Origin: Phymatolithon calcareum
Taxonomy: Eukaryota; Rhodophyta; Florideophyceae; Hapalidiales
DNA: 64,000 bases
Assembly: GCA_977006965.1 (NCBI GenBank)
Contig: OZ345368.1
Location: 2,666,001-2,730,000 of the forward strand
Direction of reading: 5' to 3'
This document shows positions 32,224-43,700 of the stretch, piece after piece (the stretch's first letter is position 1; the number at the start of each line of letters is the position of its first letter). The position numbers were made by a program, and so were the translations under genes. The notes under the pieces were generated by a model. It was not told where the DNA came from and made no database searches. It saw only the letters and a program-made list of their open reading frames with translations.

Positions 32224-33353
32224 AGCGAAGCGGCCTGCTCGTGATCTGCCTCCTACACAGGGGTGTGGAGTCCCTGTCGCTCTCCGGCTTTTCCGGTTTA
32301 ATCTCACTGTATAGGTTTTTACGTTCCACGGATCTATCTGAAGAAAACCACGTTTTTGTGCAGTAGTCAAAGTAGACCACTCGAGAGTGCCTGTGTTGTG
32401 CCTGAGGTCCAATTGGACCTCATCTGGACAGTTGATCTGAGCGCACACAGTGCGAGCCACACGGACCTCAAAATAGGTTGCAGAATTTAATTCTCCAACC
32501 TATGATATCCTTTGGTCAACAGACCAGAACTGGTGCTGGTCTCAACATTTCAACTTTGTAAACGTGTTCTTCGTGGCACAAGCAGACATGCAAATGTTCA
32601 TACAGTAAACATGGATCTCGAAACCCTCAAAGGGAAGAAACATATCATACGTGGACCGCGGCGAAGAAAAAGATGTTGCCCAGGTTATTGATATGATACA
32701 ACCCTGTGTCATTCTGGTTGAGATAAGCGCAACTATTCGTCAACCGTAGAGTACACACGGTAGAAAGGTGCCGACTTTCCTCAAGATGCGACGCATGATA
32801 CCTTATCAATAAAACCACTTAATTACGACCCCTTCAAAAGGCAGAGACAACAGATTGGATACCGAGAAAGCACTAAATGAGATTTTGCTATTCGGCAAGA
32901 CCATCATCGAGTGCATGAATATGAAAAAGGTCTGCTCCGAATTAAAGACATGACAACTCAAGTTGTTGTCCCTCGTGACAGGACGTCTAGTTGCGGGGAC
33001 GCCCGCAGTGAACCCCTCAAGAAAACCACATAGGAAATGAAATGGTCTAGGATCCAAATCCAAATATTTCCGGCAGCCTCTGACAGGCCACACGTTTTAT
33101 TGGACTATACACTAGAACGTAGCAAATGAGGAAGCCTTTCCCGTACATTCGTATGACTCTGGGCTTTAAAAAATAAAAAACATACTTCTCAGCGGGAGAA
33201 ATTGTATGTTTTAACGCTGGCAACGCCAACTCCAGAGCAGCTCCTCATTTTCTGTAACCCTTCCGGGGAAGACTACAACGTATCATCTCTATCATAACAC
33301 CATCATCTCCTCTTTTATCTCGATTTCATACTTCTCAACGAAGGTCCTCCGAT
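32224..33353. other. Divergent spacer, unit 2
   Basis: Equivalent of 20442-22021 without the MITE. The 31-base palindrome is retained with one mismatch. AATAAA lies near 32811. No gene is supported. Confidence 0.45.
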
Positions 33354-34428
33354 TTGGCCGCGACCTCTGCCGACAGTACAGTATCTATATGTCACACAGG
33401 AGGAGTGGCCAGCGCAGTGGCCGCAGTGTGGGCGCAAAACTCGCTTCTCATCGTCCTCACCCGCGCACCAGCGACGGAAGCCACAGATGTAGACGCCGTG
33501 CTGGCGCGCACGTCGACTCGTCCCCTGCTTCGCACGACATTCAAACATGCCGCCGTGGTCGCCACACTGGCGCGTGTACGCACCACGTGCATCCGTGTGA
33601 ACGGCAGCGACGAAAGCAAAGATTTCCAAAACTTTCGCGTATTATTCCCCCGTGAAGAATTCGCCCGCTCTTCACATCATCGCGCCGGGCGGCCGCGTCC
33701 TTGTGCATACATAGTTCTTCGTCTCCCCCGCGGCACTTGCCCGTGCAATCGATTACGCAATGCTTCCGCGCAACGTCCCGGCACGGCCCCCGCCGCCCAG
33801 TCTCGGCCCTACATTGCATCCGCGCCGGCGGCTCCCGCCCGCAACCACGTCGCGCGCCACGCATGCGGGGCCGCCGCGCAACGCAGACCGGTATCGAAGA
33901 AAAAACTACAGCGGTGTTGTCGACGGATAAGGGTGCCGTGAAAACCGCAGCAGCAGGCAGTGCAGGCGCGCGCGCTGCGGTCTGCAGACTGCGCACTCAA
34001 ACTCGGTAGTGCACCCGCGCAGGCGCGGGTTTGTTGGTACGATTGCCGTTTGGACACGTTGCGCAGCGCACGTTTGCGAATGATGTTGCGGTGAGATCGG
34101 TGGTGGATTGGATTGCCGAAGAGATGAGCGTACGAGCGGAGAATGTGCAGATGTCGGTTGCATTTCCTCGACGCGTGTTCGAGGGAGGGGATATGCCGAA
34201 GACAATGCAAGAGCTCGGACTGTTGCCGTCGGCCAAGCTGATTGTCCCACAAGGGAGTGCGGGACGAGTGCGGGCAGTGGTGTTCTCGCCAGTCTGCACG
34301 CCGTTGGGAGCTTTTTACGGGATGCGGTTGGAGTCGTTGGTTCTTTTCTCTCCTCTTTTGTAGCAGTTGCACCGCCGCCAAGTGATGGGGAAGACGGTCA
34401 GGAGGAACGGGCGCCGCAGCGGGGGTAG
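33354..34428 (+). pseudogene. UBX-domain protein relic, unit 2
   Basis: Colinear with the intact gene at 46922-47995. The ATG is TTG, extra bases lie near 33380, one C is inserted in a run near 33648, and a TAG replaces a Glu codon near 33713. The UBX part is more complete than in unit 1 (FANDVAVRSVVDW and AFPRRVF readable from about 34031), so the two relics decayed partly independently. Confidence 0.85.
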
Positions 34429-35864
34429 GTGGTGAACGTGATGGATGGATCTTGATCGCACTTCCTTGGACGAAGCCGCTAACAGCCATTACTGTGCATG
34501 AACCTCCTGTCCTCGCCTAGCAAGATGTCACTTTCGGCGATAGTTTGCCTGTGTGCGATGCGTCTTTGTTCTCGTAAATCTCGCCGTAGGTATTCTGCGA
34601 AAGCTTTTTGCGGTTGAATTTTTTGTCATGGCCTTCCGTGTTGTTCACGACATCGGCGACGGTGAGGTTAGTTTCGGGGATGTGCAATATACTGTATTCT
34701 CGAAGAATAGAGCCCTCGGCAACATTCTAATATGTATCGAAGCTGCTATTCTCTAACCTCTTGTAAAATGAAGGAGCAGCTTTCGATGTCGATCGGAACT
34801 GCTGAGTGTCACTGCTCAGCTTCTATGACATTGGCTTCCTGATAGTGCAACCAGCGATAAAAATCTACCGCTTGCACTGCTACGTAGAACTACTTCCTCC
34901 TTATTCCAACGTTGATAGATGCTCGATCTGTATCGTGTTTATAGAGGGAAACCAGGCACACAGCCAGTTGGTAATCGAGGCGTGCTGGAATTGCGAATGG
35001 GCAAAAGGGGGATATTTAATTTTGTTGTGAGGGCTATTCATATAGCGTATCTGGTGGTGATGCCAGCTGTTGTGGGCCTTGATATCGTTCGTGAGCTCTG
35101 TGACGCAACGCAGAGCCAACGAAAATCTCCATCGCGTCAGCTACTGCCGTGGTCGTGGGGCAGGTCCGTTTTTTCTAACTTTATACGCGAAAGGTAGGAA
35201 ACAGCTGAAGCTGCTCAGGAGAACCTTCTCGTTGCTCACGAGCTTGAAACACTGCTGCATTTCTCATGACATAAATTCTCTATAGTACTGTGGAATGCCC
35301 ATAAGACCTTTTCTTGCAGCCAGTTCCTCACCCTGATTCATTCCAAAAAGAGATTGAGATTTGCAGGGGGTGTATTGGACGAGAAGAGGCTCTTCCGCAC
35401 GATACTGCTACAATGCACACCCAGCACATACGCCTCTCTCCTTGGTGATATCCCAAACCAAGATATCGAATCAGCCATAACAAACGCTTCCGTCCTCAGC
35501 AAGTGGAATCAAATGAAGCCTTCAGGACGTGCTAGCCTCTTAGGCGAATAATGCAATCATTGGCAACATCATCAGTGGGGTTTATGTTTCTAAACGTGAC
35601 CGCTCTCACTTTCGGCACGTGCAGACTTGCATGATGTAATGAAGAAGAAGAAAGGTAGATTTTTATTTAAAACTTACCAACGCATCTGCTGACGCTTGGG
35701 GCAACATTCCTAGGGCCAAGAGGTTTTGGCTAGATTCTGTCTATGGGAGAGTTTCATTTCTTTTTGGCGTAACACGATTCAGTGGACTACAAAAACCCAC
35801 CTCTCATCTCCTTCGGGACCTCGAGGGGGAAAATTACTCCCCTGTCCAGTGACACGCTGTGATC
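34429..35864. other. Unit 2 tail and unique spacer
   Basis: The unit tail runs to about 35030 and unique sequence follows. A 65-codon plus frame ending at 35551 (LLGDIPNQDIESAITNASV) looks protein-like but is unrecognised. A TTTATT near 35667 reads AATAAA on the minus strand and fits the 3' end of the small minus ORF at 35865. Confidence 0.35.
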
Positions 35865-36014
35865 TCAAGTTACGGGCAGTCCTTGCTTGTCCACAGCCTG
35901 AAACATGGTTAGGAGCTCTTCGAGTGCTGGCTTAGTCCAGGCGCTGTCCTCTTTGGAGAGCATGTCTTTTGCGAGGCCATTTATCACGTATTCGATGGCA
36001 TCTTTCCCATGCAT
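35865..36014 (-). CDS. Small 49-residue ORF with TATA box, unrecognised
   Basis: ATG at 36014, stop TGA at 35865-35867. The product begins MHGKDAIEYVINGLAKDML and is acidic and helix-prone, with Trp26. A TATAAATA box sits at 36053-36060 on the same strand, about 40 bases upstream, and an AATAAA lies about 200 bases downstream. This is the same arrangement as the peroxiredoxin gene. No family is recognised. It may be a real small gene or the end of a decayed one. Confidence 0.35.
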   Translation of the reverse strand: MHGKDAIEYVINGLAKDMLSKEDSAWTKPALEELLTMFQAVDKQGLPVT

Positions 36015-36052
36015 GATGTCTGGAGTCGATGCTGCGCAATTTTAATCCACGA

Positions 36053-36060
36053 TATTTATA
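36053..36060 (-). promoter_or_regulatory. TATA box (TATAAATA)
   Basis: Reads TATAAATA on the minus strand, the same octamer as upstream of the peroxiredoxin gene, 39 bases before the ATG at 36014. Confidence 0.4.
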
Positions 36061-36674
36061 GTCTGTTCCGCGTTGAAGCTAAATGCAACTCCAGACTCAC
36101 GAGAACGGACTGCACATGGGTGAGAATAGACCAGGAGAGGAGAGAGAAAAGAACTGGAGATACTTAATGTAACAATGTAACGTTCACAAGCCGTTCACTT
36201 TGTGTGAGTCCCATAAGTAACCGTTCACTGCAAAGAGCAAAGAATGACAAGCCATCAAAACCCCCAAGAAGTCAAACAAACAGAACAAGCGTGTAGATGT
36301 CGATGTCGTTCTCCGGAGGCGAACTTGGCTGAGCCGTCACCCTTGATACAGGCGCACGAAAAGGAATAAAAGGGACCTTGAACGCGATTGTCACCAAACT
36401 GGCTTGTGTGGCGAAAAGAATTCGGTCAGGAAGGGATGGGAGAACTCCAATTCCGCGTGGTCGAAGGGAAAGTGTAGGCAAGCTTGAGCGTGCACAATCC
36501 AGGCAATCGGACCGAAATGTGAAGAACTCCAAATTTCCTTTGCTCAGAGGAGGACACTAACTTTCTTACACAGTACAACAGAAGCGAAAAATAATGACTG
36601 CATGCGCGTGAGACGCACTTCCTGTTTGACCCAACAGACCATTAAATGAGGGTGATCCCACTTGCAAGGTATAC
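36061..36674. other. Intergenic
   Basis: A 41-codon plus frame from about 36243 (MTSHQNPQEVKQTEQ) is the only coding trace; nothing else is supported. Confidence 0.3.
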
Positions 36675-36686
36675 AGTGGCGAGAGA

Positions 36687-37360
36687 CGAATTGCAATGGG
36701 TGTGTCGGGACATGGCAGCAATGCTAAGGCATGAGCAGTTCGAGAAGGCCTTGGATTATCTTAAGCAAGGAATGTCGGCAGGATCCCTGAAAGCATCACT
36801 CTTCAATGATGAAGGGGAGTCTTTGGAATCAAGCAGAAAGAGAAAGATACCGTACGATATAGTCGGAGCAATTCCAGTGATTTTAAGGCTTCCGAAAGTA
36901 CGTCATCGTCAATTGGCGGTGAAGTGGGCGTTTGGGAGATTTCCCCCACTGAGCACGACACTACTAGAAGACAAATTTGGCGAAATCATATCAAGGCTAT
37001 TACACACGGTTGAAACGTCTTTGGCGAGATACCAGCTGACCGGAGAAGAGACCAAGAAGACCGAAGAAGCACTGGACCAGCTACTCTTCTTTACCAGTGC
37101 CTTTTACGAGGACATGGAATAGAAAAACAAAGGATAAGAATTGCGAGCTCGAATCGCCGCTGAGCGCATAGAGGACTCTAAGCTTTTCCCACATCCGTCC
37201 GATGTGGGTTTTTGCAGCTAGGGCCACGATATACAAGATTGCGGAAGAAGCATATATGAATGTTATACTATGCTACAAGGCTGTAGCAACTGAAACGCAT
37301 CTCCCTTACAGTCTAAAGAGTGTTACTGAGAGCGTTTAATAAATACTACTAAAAAAAAAA
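36687..37360 (+). mobile_element. 5'-truncated retrosequence with poly(A) and 12-base target duplication
   Basis: AGTGGCGAGAGA occurs at 36675-36686 and again at 37361-37372, directly after a run of A at 37351-37360. AATAAA lies at 37338-37343. Between the copies is a coding 3' part ending at 37122 (about 145 residues, for example QFEKALDYLKQGM and ALDQLLFFTSAFYEDME), then a 3' UTR with a hairpin CCCACATC/GATGTGGG plus T-run at about 37190-37216. The structure is that of LINE-mediated reverse transcription: either a truncated LINE tail or a processed host transcript. The protein fragment is not recognised. The upstream ATG at 36646 belongs to flanking DNA. Confidence 0.75.
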
Positions 37361-37619
37361 AGTGGCGAGAGAACCAAGGAATCACCGCTTCTGTTCAGTC
37401 AACAGGAAAAGCAGTGGGCGCGACAACTGTACTGGCGCCCAACCCTAGCTGGAACGCATCAGGTCGTGGGCAGGGATAGTAAGTTGGGTCGTTAACCTGC
37501 GAGTGGTAAACGCAATGCTCGACGGAGCACTACTGAATATTGTTAAGATAACATCCGATTGTCAGATTACTAGCTAGTGTCTCCCCTAACCGCGACGTGG
37601 GCGTCACCCCAGGCCTTGG

Positions 37620-39393
37620 ATATTTGATGATTTTATTTTTGAGAGCTCCCAAAGCCTCACCTTGGAGTAACGGGGCAGCTCTTGCATAATCTCTACGCTA
37701 TAGTCATCTGGCTGCTCAAAACGTTCTTGATTCGTAATTCTCTCCCAACAAGAGCTCCGGTAAGTCTCTTGCACTCAAACTCAATTTCTGTACTCATCTT
37801 CGATGACGCTAGAGTACGTTGTAAGGCGACTAGTTCGACCACCGCGGTAATCCCACAGTACGCACCCAACACTGATTTCCTCCAAAGGGGTGCTCGGTTG
37901 AATGTCAACCTTAGGCACCTTAAACGTGTTGTTCTTTCTCCTATGTAAAGGATCCCTGGTAGCTTGCCTTCAATAGGAATCTTCATTGACCTGCCTTCTT
38001 CTTCCTTTTCCCATACCTTAATTGTTTCTTCTCTCCTCGTCTTCTTCGTGACAGATCCCTCCTGGGATTTCTGAAGGGCTTGTCGCAAGTCTTCATACAT
38101 CTTGAGATATTCAATATCCTTCATTGCTTCCTTTACGTCCTCATCTCTTCCAACGTACTCTTCTGTTTCTTCAAGGCGCTTTTTGTGCCTTACCAGGCTT
38201 AATGCAAACCTTTCTGCTTGATGACGTCTCCTCATCTTTGGTGGTCCCAGTCGGCACAGAACTCGCATTCGGTCCCGGCGGTGTTCGGCATACTTTCCGA
38301 AAACATTTTTGTAGAACAAGCCCTCTGCCGACTCGATTGCCGAGAGCAATCGATTTGTCATTGGAGTAACGTGTAACGCATACTCCCATTTCGGGATAAT
38401 TAGCGACTTAAAGATCCTGATGCATGTCTCCGGTTTGAATCCTCGAACATTCACTCCAAGCTCCCGCAGCTTATGTATGCATCCTGCAGCATTTCGAACT
38501 CTTGCTATGGCCGTGTCATCCGTAACACCCTTGTTATTCATGCTTACCCCAAGATACGAGAGTCTCCAGGCTTGATATAGTTCTCGTCCTGCCAAGTAAA
38601 ACGTGTGCTTCTGAAGTCCTTTGTACTTAAGAACTTCGCTTTTTCCTGGTTTTGTGTTCCATTTCATGCCATTTTCGCTTGCCCAACTGGTCGCTATATC
38701 AAGAAGTTTCTGCATTCCTCGTCCTGTCTTCGCTTGAAGCTGGACATCATCTGCGAACAATTGCACAGGACTTTCTGAAACGTTCCTGTCTGTCTTGGAG
38801 ACGGCTTCTGCGAATGTGTCCATGAATATATTGTATAGGCATGGACTAAGCGGGGAACCTTGAGGTACTCCTCGGTCGATGATACACCACGTTTCTGTCT
38901 CGTCTCCAGCTGATGTGACCCACGATGGTTTTAACAGGTACGCAACCATCCTTGCTATCTCTTGGGGAAGTTTCTCCTTCAGCCTCTTCATGAGGATATC
39001 CCTGGGCACACTATCGTATGCTGCGGATAGGTCAAGAACTGCCATGAACGGATGGCCCTTTTTCATTGAACTTTTTGCCCGGAGTATAGCGAGATAAGTG
39101 CTTCTGTCTTTCCGAAAACCCAGCTGAACCTTATTGAAGCGATAGTTCTCGCGTATGTATGCATCTAGAGCTGAGTCGATGATTTTCCTGGCTTGACTTA
39201 AAAGAGATATGGGCCTGTAGTTTGCTGCTACATGAGCTGGGCCTTTCTTGTATAAGGGAATCAGAGTTGCTTGGCGCCATGCCCGAGGAAGACATTTGAG
39301 TCTCCCGCATGTTTCCCATAATGCTAGCATTATTTCGAGCCCCGCTTCTTTGTTCGCGTGCAACATTTCGACCGCAATTCCGTCTGGACCTAC
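37620..39393 (-). mobile_element. 5'-truncated non-LTR retrotransposon nested in the DNA element
   Basis: CCCCAGGCCTTGG is found at 37607-37619 and 39394-39406 and lies inside the terminal repeat of the host DNA element. The insert reads on the minus strand, begins just before GPDGI of a reverse transcriptase and ends in an AT-rich tail with AATAAA. The endonuclease and ORF1 are missing. Confidence 0.75.
37693..39366 (-). CDS. Non-LTR reverse transcriptase, N-terminally truncated
   Basis: 557 codons from the first ATG; the frame continues upstream through GPDGIAVEM to the insertion point, so the ATG is not an authentic start. Motifs: RPISLLSQ at 51-58, motif A LDLSAAYDSV 111-120, GVPQGSPLSP 166-175 and catalytic FADDVQL 204-210. 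A long C-terminal region after the thumb follows. It resembles the Jockey/RTE/CR1-type RT of LINEs. The frame is fully open, so the insertion is young, but without endonuclease and promoter it cannot move itself. It might still supply RT activity if expressed. Confidence 0.85.
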   Translation of the reverse strand: MLHANKEAGLEIMLALWETCGRLKCLPRAWRQATLIPLYKKGPAHVAANYRPISLLSQARKIIDSALDAYIRENYRFNKVQLGFRKDRSTYLAILRAKSSMKKGHPFMAVLDLSAAYDSVPRDILMKRLKEKLPQEIARMVAYLLKPSWVTSAGDETETWCIIDRGVPQGSPLSPCLYNIFMDTFAEAVSKTDRNVSESPVQLFADDVQLQAKTGRGMQKLLDIATSWASENGMKWNTKPGKSEVLKYKGLQKHTFYLAGRELYQAWRLSYLGVSMNNKGVTDDTAIARVRNAAGCIHKLRELGVNVRGFKPETCIRIFKSLIIPKWEYALHVTPMTNRLLSAIESAEGLFYKNVFGKYAEHRRDRMRVLCRLGPPKMRRRHQAERFALSLVRHKKRLEETEEYVGRDEDVKEAMKDIEYLKMYEDLRQALQKSQEGSVTKKTRREETIKVWEKEEEGRSMKIPIEGKLPGILYIGERTTRLRCLRLTFNRAPLWRKSVLGAYCGITAVVELVALQRTLASSKMSTEIEFECKRLTGALVGRELRIKNVLSSQMTIA

Positions 39394-39657
39394 CCCCAGG
39401 CCTTGGGAGTAACATACTGGTATTGCACTATATTGAAATATAGTGGTATTGATACGCTATTGAACATTGGTCCCGTATTGCAATACGTATTGGAGGATCG
39501 GGGAAGTGACAGATCTGAGACTCAGAGACTTCCATGCCCATAACGTTGTACTTCTGTAAGATTTCTGCGCAATCGTAACGATGCTGTCTAGCGCACCCGC
39601 TGCACGTAGCACACCCCCATCTTCACTCACCCTCTCTCGTCGTAATCCTCGTACAAG

Positions 39658-40040
39658 ATGGCGGCGTCGAAGCCGAAACCAGAGTACATCGTGAAAGCGC
39701 TCATGAAAAAGCAAGATGACATCGTCAAGGACATTAACTCGCGAAAAAACGACGGCTCCATATGAAGAAATGTGCCATGCTTCGTATATTCGTGTTCGCG
39801 TGAAAGTCGCTCAAGAACAACCCGCCTGTTGTTTCTTTCCCTAAACGATCCGGGTGGTCGACTCCGTTTTCGCACGTTCTGTCTGATGTTAAAACGTCGG
39901 TCCAGTCGACCGTAAACATTAGTGCGATGGAAGAAGACGATGACACTTTATCCATGGCCGATATCTTCAAGAAACGCAAGCGCAGGCGTCGGGAACATGC
40001 GCAGTCCTACATGAACCTGGATTTTATTCTTGGCTCATGA
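39658..40040 (+). pseudogene. Broken small gene inside the DNA element
   Basis: A 35-codon frame starts at an ATG at 39658 (MAASKPKPEYIVKALMKKQ) and ends at 39765. A second coding-like frame, shifted, runs 39804-40040 and contains MEEDDDTLSMADIFKKRKRR before its TGA. Together they look like one basic nuclear-type protein with a frameshift or an unrecognised intron. They may be the element's own gene or a captured host fragment. Not recognised. Confidence 0.35.
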
Positions 40041-40392
40041 GCCGAAATCGAACGAATTTTTTCCCTGCTGGTGGAATATTATCGGATAACAGGCAAAGCA
40101 TCACGCCGTTACTCTTTGAGTCACTATTATTTTTGAAAGTCAAGAGAAGTTACTGGGATTTTCAAACTGTTGTTACTGCTGTGTCCAATGTACGAAGTTC
40201 TCGAGTCGCGCAAAAGGTTGGGAAAGATGTAGAGCAGCAGGTTCTGTTAGACTTGTGACAAAGCTTTCGGTTTTAAAGTGCTCCAATACCAATACGATAT
40301 TGGCAGGAGAACGTCTATTGCAGTACGTGTTGCGACTCAGCGAAACTTGTCATTACAGTACCACCATGTTGCTCCCAAGGCTTGCGTCACCC

Positions 40393-40772
40393 GCCCATCA
40401 CCTTTACGGTATGCAACATCACTGTGCCTCTATGCACCGGTTCTGCAAGCGAGACACTGAGACTTGACGTTCTGAGGTGCCCGACCGAATCTACCTCGTT
40501 TGCTACAGTTTTCTCTACATTTAGCACCTAGTCGTTGCGGTTCTTCTTTGCTACCGGCATAATGTCGAGTCGACATTGTCGACATGTGGTTAGTAAACAG
40601 TCGCCCTTCCCTTCAACTTTGGATGACATAGATTTGACTGCCGCTTGAGGGATTTAAACCGAGTACATGACATGCAATGTCAATACGTGATCTCTTTTAT
40701 TTGATACCTTAAAAACTGAAACACATCCATTCATGACACGCGCTACTAATTCAGGGGTTCTTCGCCCTGTGT
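40393..40772. other. 3' flank of Sel1 copy 3
   Basis: Alignable with 15908-16283 of unit 1, more diverged than units 1 and 2 are from each other. This is the visible left part of unit 3. Confidence 0.6.
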
Positions 40773-43700
40773 TCACAGAGAAACACCGCTTGTCACATCA
40801 CATTCCAATACCTTGACATATGCAAGACAATTATCCATTTCTTCAAGTCCAACGCTCCACTTCGGAACGGTCCCCATATTCCACTTTCGATTCATTGACA
40901 CTTTCATAAGCTGATCTATCAGCGTGTACATAGGCTGAAGTTCTGCCAAAGCACCAGAAAGCTCATCAATCATACGATTCCCCTCCGACTCGTTTTCTTC
41001 ATTTTGCAGTTGTGGATCACCACACATGTACAAAATCGCCAGATTGTACATCGCAATTGGGTTACCGTCCGACTTGACTGCTTGCTTGTAGAGCTTCTCG
41101 GCCTCAACCACATCTCGATCGACACCTCTCCCTAGATCGTACGCGATCGCAAGGTTGTTCATTCCACAACTGCTATTTTCTTCAGTAGATTTCCGGAGAT
41201 AAGACACATCTTTTCCATCTGCATTGTTCCCACACTTCAACACACCCATGTTGCACAGTGCGTCTGCATTATGAAGATCGATGGCTTCCGAATACCGCCC
41301 TTGAGCTTCTGAAGAGCTCGACAAAATTCCCTCCGCGCCTCTGTGATATAGAATTCCAAGGCGGTTCAATGCCTCACTGACACACCCTAGATCGTCCAGT
41401 TTTTCCTCAGTTATCATATTCTTGTACACGGCAATAGCGTCTGCTGGACGTTCTCCAATACCGAAAGGCGAGTTGGTACGTGTTACTTTCTGATTAGCCC
41501 CCGGTGTATCAGTTTGAAGAGCACTTTGTTGTACAAAGAGTCGATCAAACATTTCGGGCAGTCTCCCGCTGAGTTCCCATGCGTCGTTTACGCAGAAGAA
41601 CAACAGCAAAGGCGTTTTCCGCTTCCTTGTACGACCGATATAGGATCCTTTCTCAAGCAGGTATCCAATGCTAATCCCAAAATGCTCTCCAACAGCACTT
41701 ATGCTCGTCCCAAGTGCTCGTATGTACTTGGCAGCCTTTTCTCGCTGACGTGGATCTTGAGACACTTGAAAGATGCTTTGATGTGCGATAGCAAGGTGGA
41801 ATTCGAAATTATATGCGTCTTCATCGTCCCGCGCCCAGATGATATAAGATTCAATGGCTTCGATGGCTTCCTCGGTCACAGGCTTATCGACAGCACCCCT
41901 GTGAAACAGAGATAATGCTCTTCCTATCAACGAAATATTTGCACCAGTGGACTCGTACAATACACCGAAGAAGTGAGCCAGCATCTCGAAATCGACTTGC
42001 TCCACATCGTTTGTTCCTTTAAGAAGAGCATTGAACCAGACATCCATTTGAAACATCAAAGCACGAGCCTGAGCCATGGATACCGGATCTTTGTTTAAAA
42101 CAACATTAACGGCATCCTTTAGGGCGCCCCGGTGACCATGTTCCGTAATGCATCGTGCAAACGTCTTCATGGCTTCTTCTTCACGGCCTAAGCTCAGAGC
42201 GCGATGTCCGTTTTCGTATAGTTTTGTCGGGGTCAGTCTTGGTAGAAAATGAACGTCCATAGCAGCATTCAGATCCGCAATATATTGCATATACAGCGAA
42301 GACTGGGCTTCAGAGTATTCTGTGTATTGGCCTTTGTCGTTATAGAATTGACATAGCTTCTTCATCTCAAACTGTGCGATTTGGACCATCCATGGAGGCC
42401 AACCAGACCAATATGTAAAATCATAGTCGGTCCCTAGCTCTTGCATGGAAACAACTTTAACCGGAGATGATATTTTGGAATGAAGTGCTTCATCTCGAAG
42501 ATTCTCACGTTTGGATAGTAATCGAGTCTGTCTCCAATGTTTTTGTGCTGAAATCCTCCCCATGAATGCGTCCTTCCAATCCTGCCATTTGAAGAAGAGT
42601 TCTTCCGGGTACAGCTCCACCGATACTGCCTGTGCATCTGCGTCGAATCTTAGCACTATGCGGAGTTTCTGCGGTCCTCCAATCGGCGTCAATGAGAATT
42701 CCTGTTGAAATGCAATGGCTTGCTCGCCTTGTCTTGCAGATGCTAACGGTCCGTTGTCCTGATGCTCTTCCATTTTCAAGGATGGAAACCCAAGTATGGC
42801 CAGCATGATGAGGAACGAAGACTCTCGAATGTCTTGGTCCTCTCTAGAGAAGTCTTTACACAACCTCCAATGCAAATGTGCTTCGACTTCCCACAATAGT
42901 CGCCGGGACAAATTCCATCTTCGCACATCTCGATCATTTTCATCTCCATCTTCATCTTTCACAAAAGCGGTGTGCAATTGATTACTGCATCGGAATCTGA
43001 CTCCGACAGGTGCCACGCTTGATGTCCACCCTTCTATTTCTCCTTGTTCATTCTTTTCAACCCATTCCGCTAAACTGCTCCTCACAGTCTCAAACAAACA
43101 ACCGAGAAATCGAGGTATTTCGCCGAAAGATTCAGGTGATTGTAAGATTTTGTTTTGGAGTCTGCTTATTTCAAGTTCGTACTGATCCTGAAACACGGAC
43201 GTATTTCTTTTCGAGCTCGTACCTTCTACAAATGATTCGTTTTCAGCGAGATAAGTGGCAAGGCCATCCCCTGATTCCAGGGCAAGAATATTGTCGACAT
43301 GAACGCTCGTCTGAAATACAAGGCGGTTTGGGTTATTGGTCCATTGGAATGTGCCGAGGAACTCTTTTCGGATTGGTATTCCACGAAAAAATTCAGTGTA
43401 GTCCTTATTGAAGTCATGCCCGAGTTGATACAAGAGATTTTCAATTCGGGGATCTTCCGCATTCCAATCAACGAGCGAAGTTGCGTCTTCCACAATTCTT
43501 TCTGGGTCCCATTCAACTCTATCTTTCAGCATGAAATCTTCTTCCATGAGGGTTGCAAAACAAGCAAGCTGTGTTGCAGTGGTATTTTCAACTGCCTTAC
43601 GATGAGCATCATCAAGCTCGTTTAAGGACGCCTTGTGCCAATCATCTTGTACAGCGTCTCTGATCGTCGCCTCGTGATTCCCGAAATTAAAATCGTTTTC

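Larger units (their letters stand above)
23841..35030. repeat. Tandem duplication unit 2
   Basis: Second copy of the kinase-Sel1-UBX block. Its left end cuts the kinase at the position matching 12040, joined to about 150 bases of unplaced sequence (23690-23840) containing two short hairpins. Its right end shares the tail that ends GGGGATATTTAATTTTG in unit 1. Confidence 0.85.
37610..40383. mobile_element. DNA element with 9-base target duplication, split by a LINE fragment
   Basis: GCGTCACCC flanks the composite at 37601-37609 and 40384-40392. Units 1 and 2 carry it once at the matching site (about 15908 and 27744), giving a paralogous empty site. Right end read inward: AAGCCTTGGGAGCAACATGG; left end after removing the LINE: AGGCCTTGGGAGTAACATAC (39398 onward), 23 of 28 bases matching. 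Without the LINE the element is about 1 kb. A 9-base duplication suggests a Mutator-like element; the interior has no transposase but holds gene-like fragments. Confidence 0.7.

Noticed and set aside
22022-34428. Fragments of UBX copies in units 1 and 2 as functional genes
   Set aside because: Both lack the ATG and carry frameshifts and, in unit 2, a stop; only the unit 3 copy is intact.
37373-37600. Possible structured RNA between the retrosequence and the DNA element
   Set aside because: Short complementary words exist, but I could not fit a tRNA, 5S or snRNA model; partial likeness to the unit 1 flank explains its right end.
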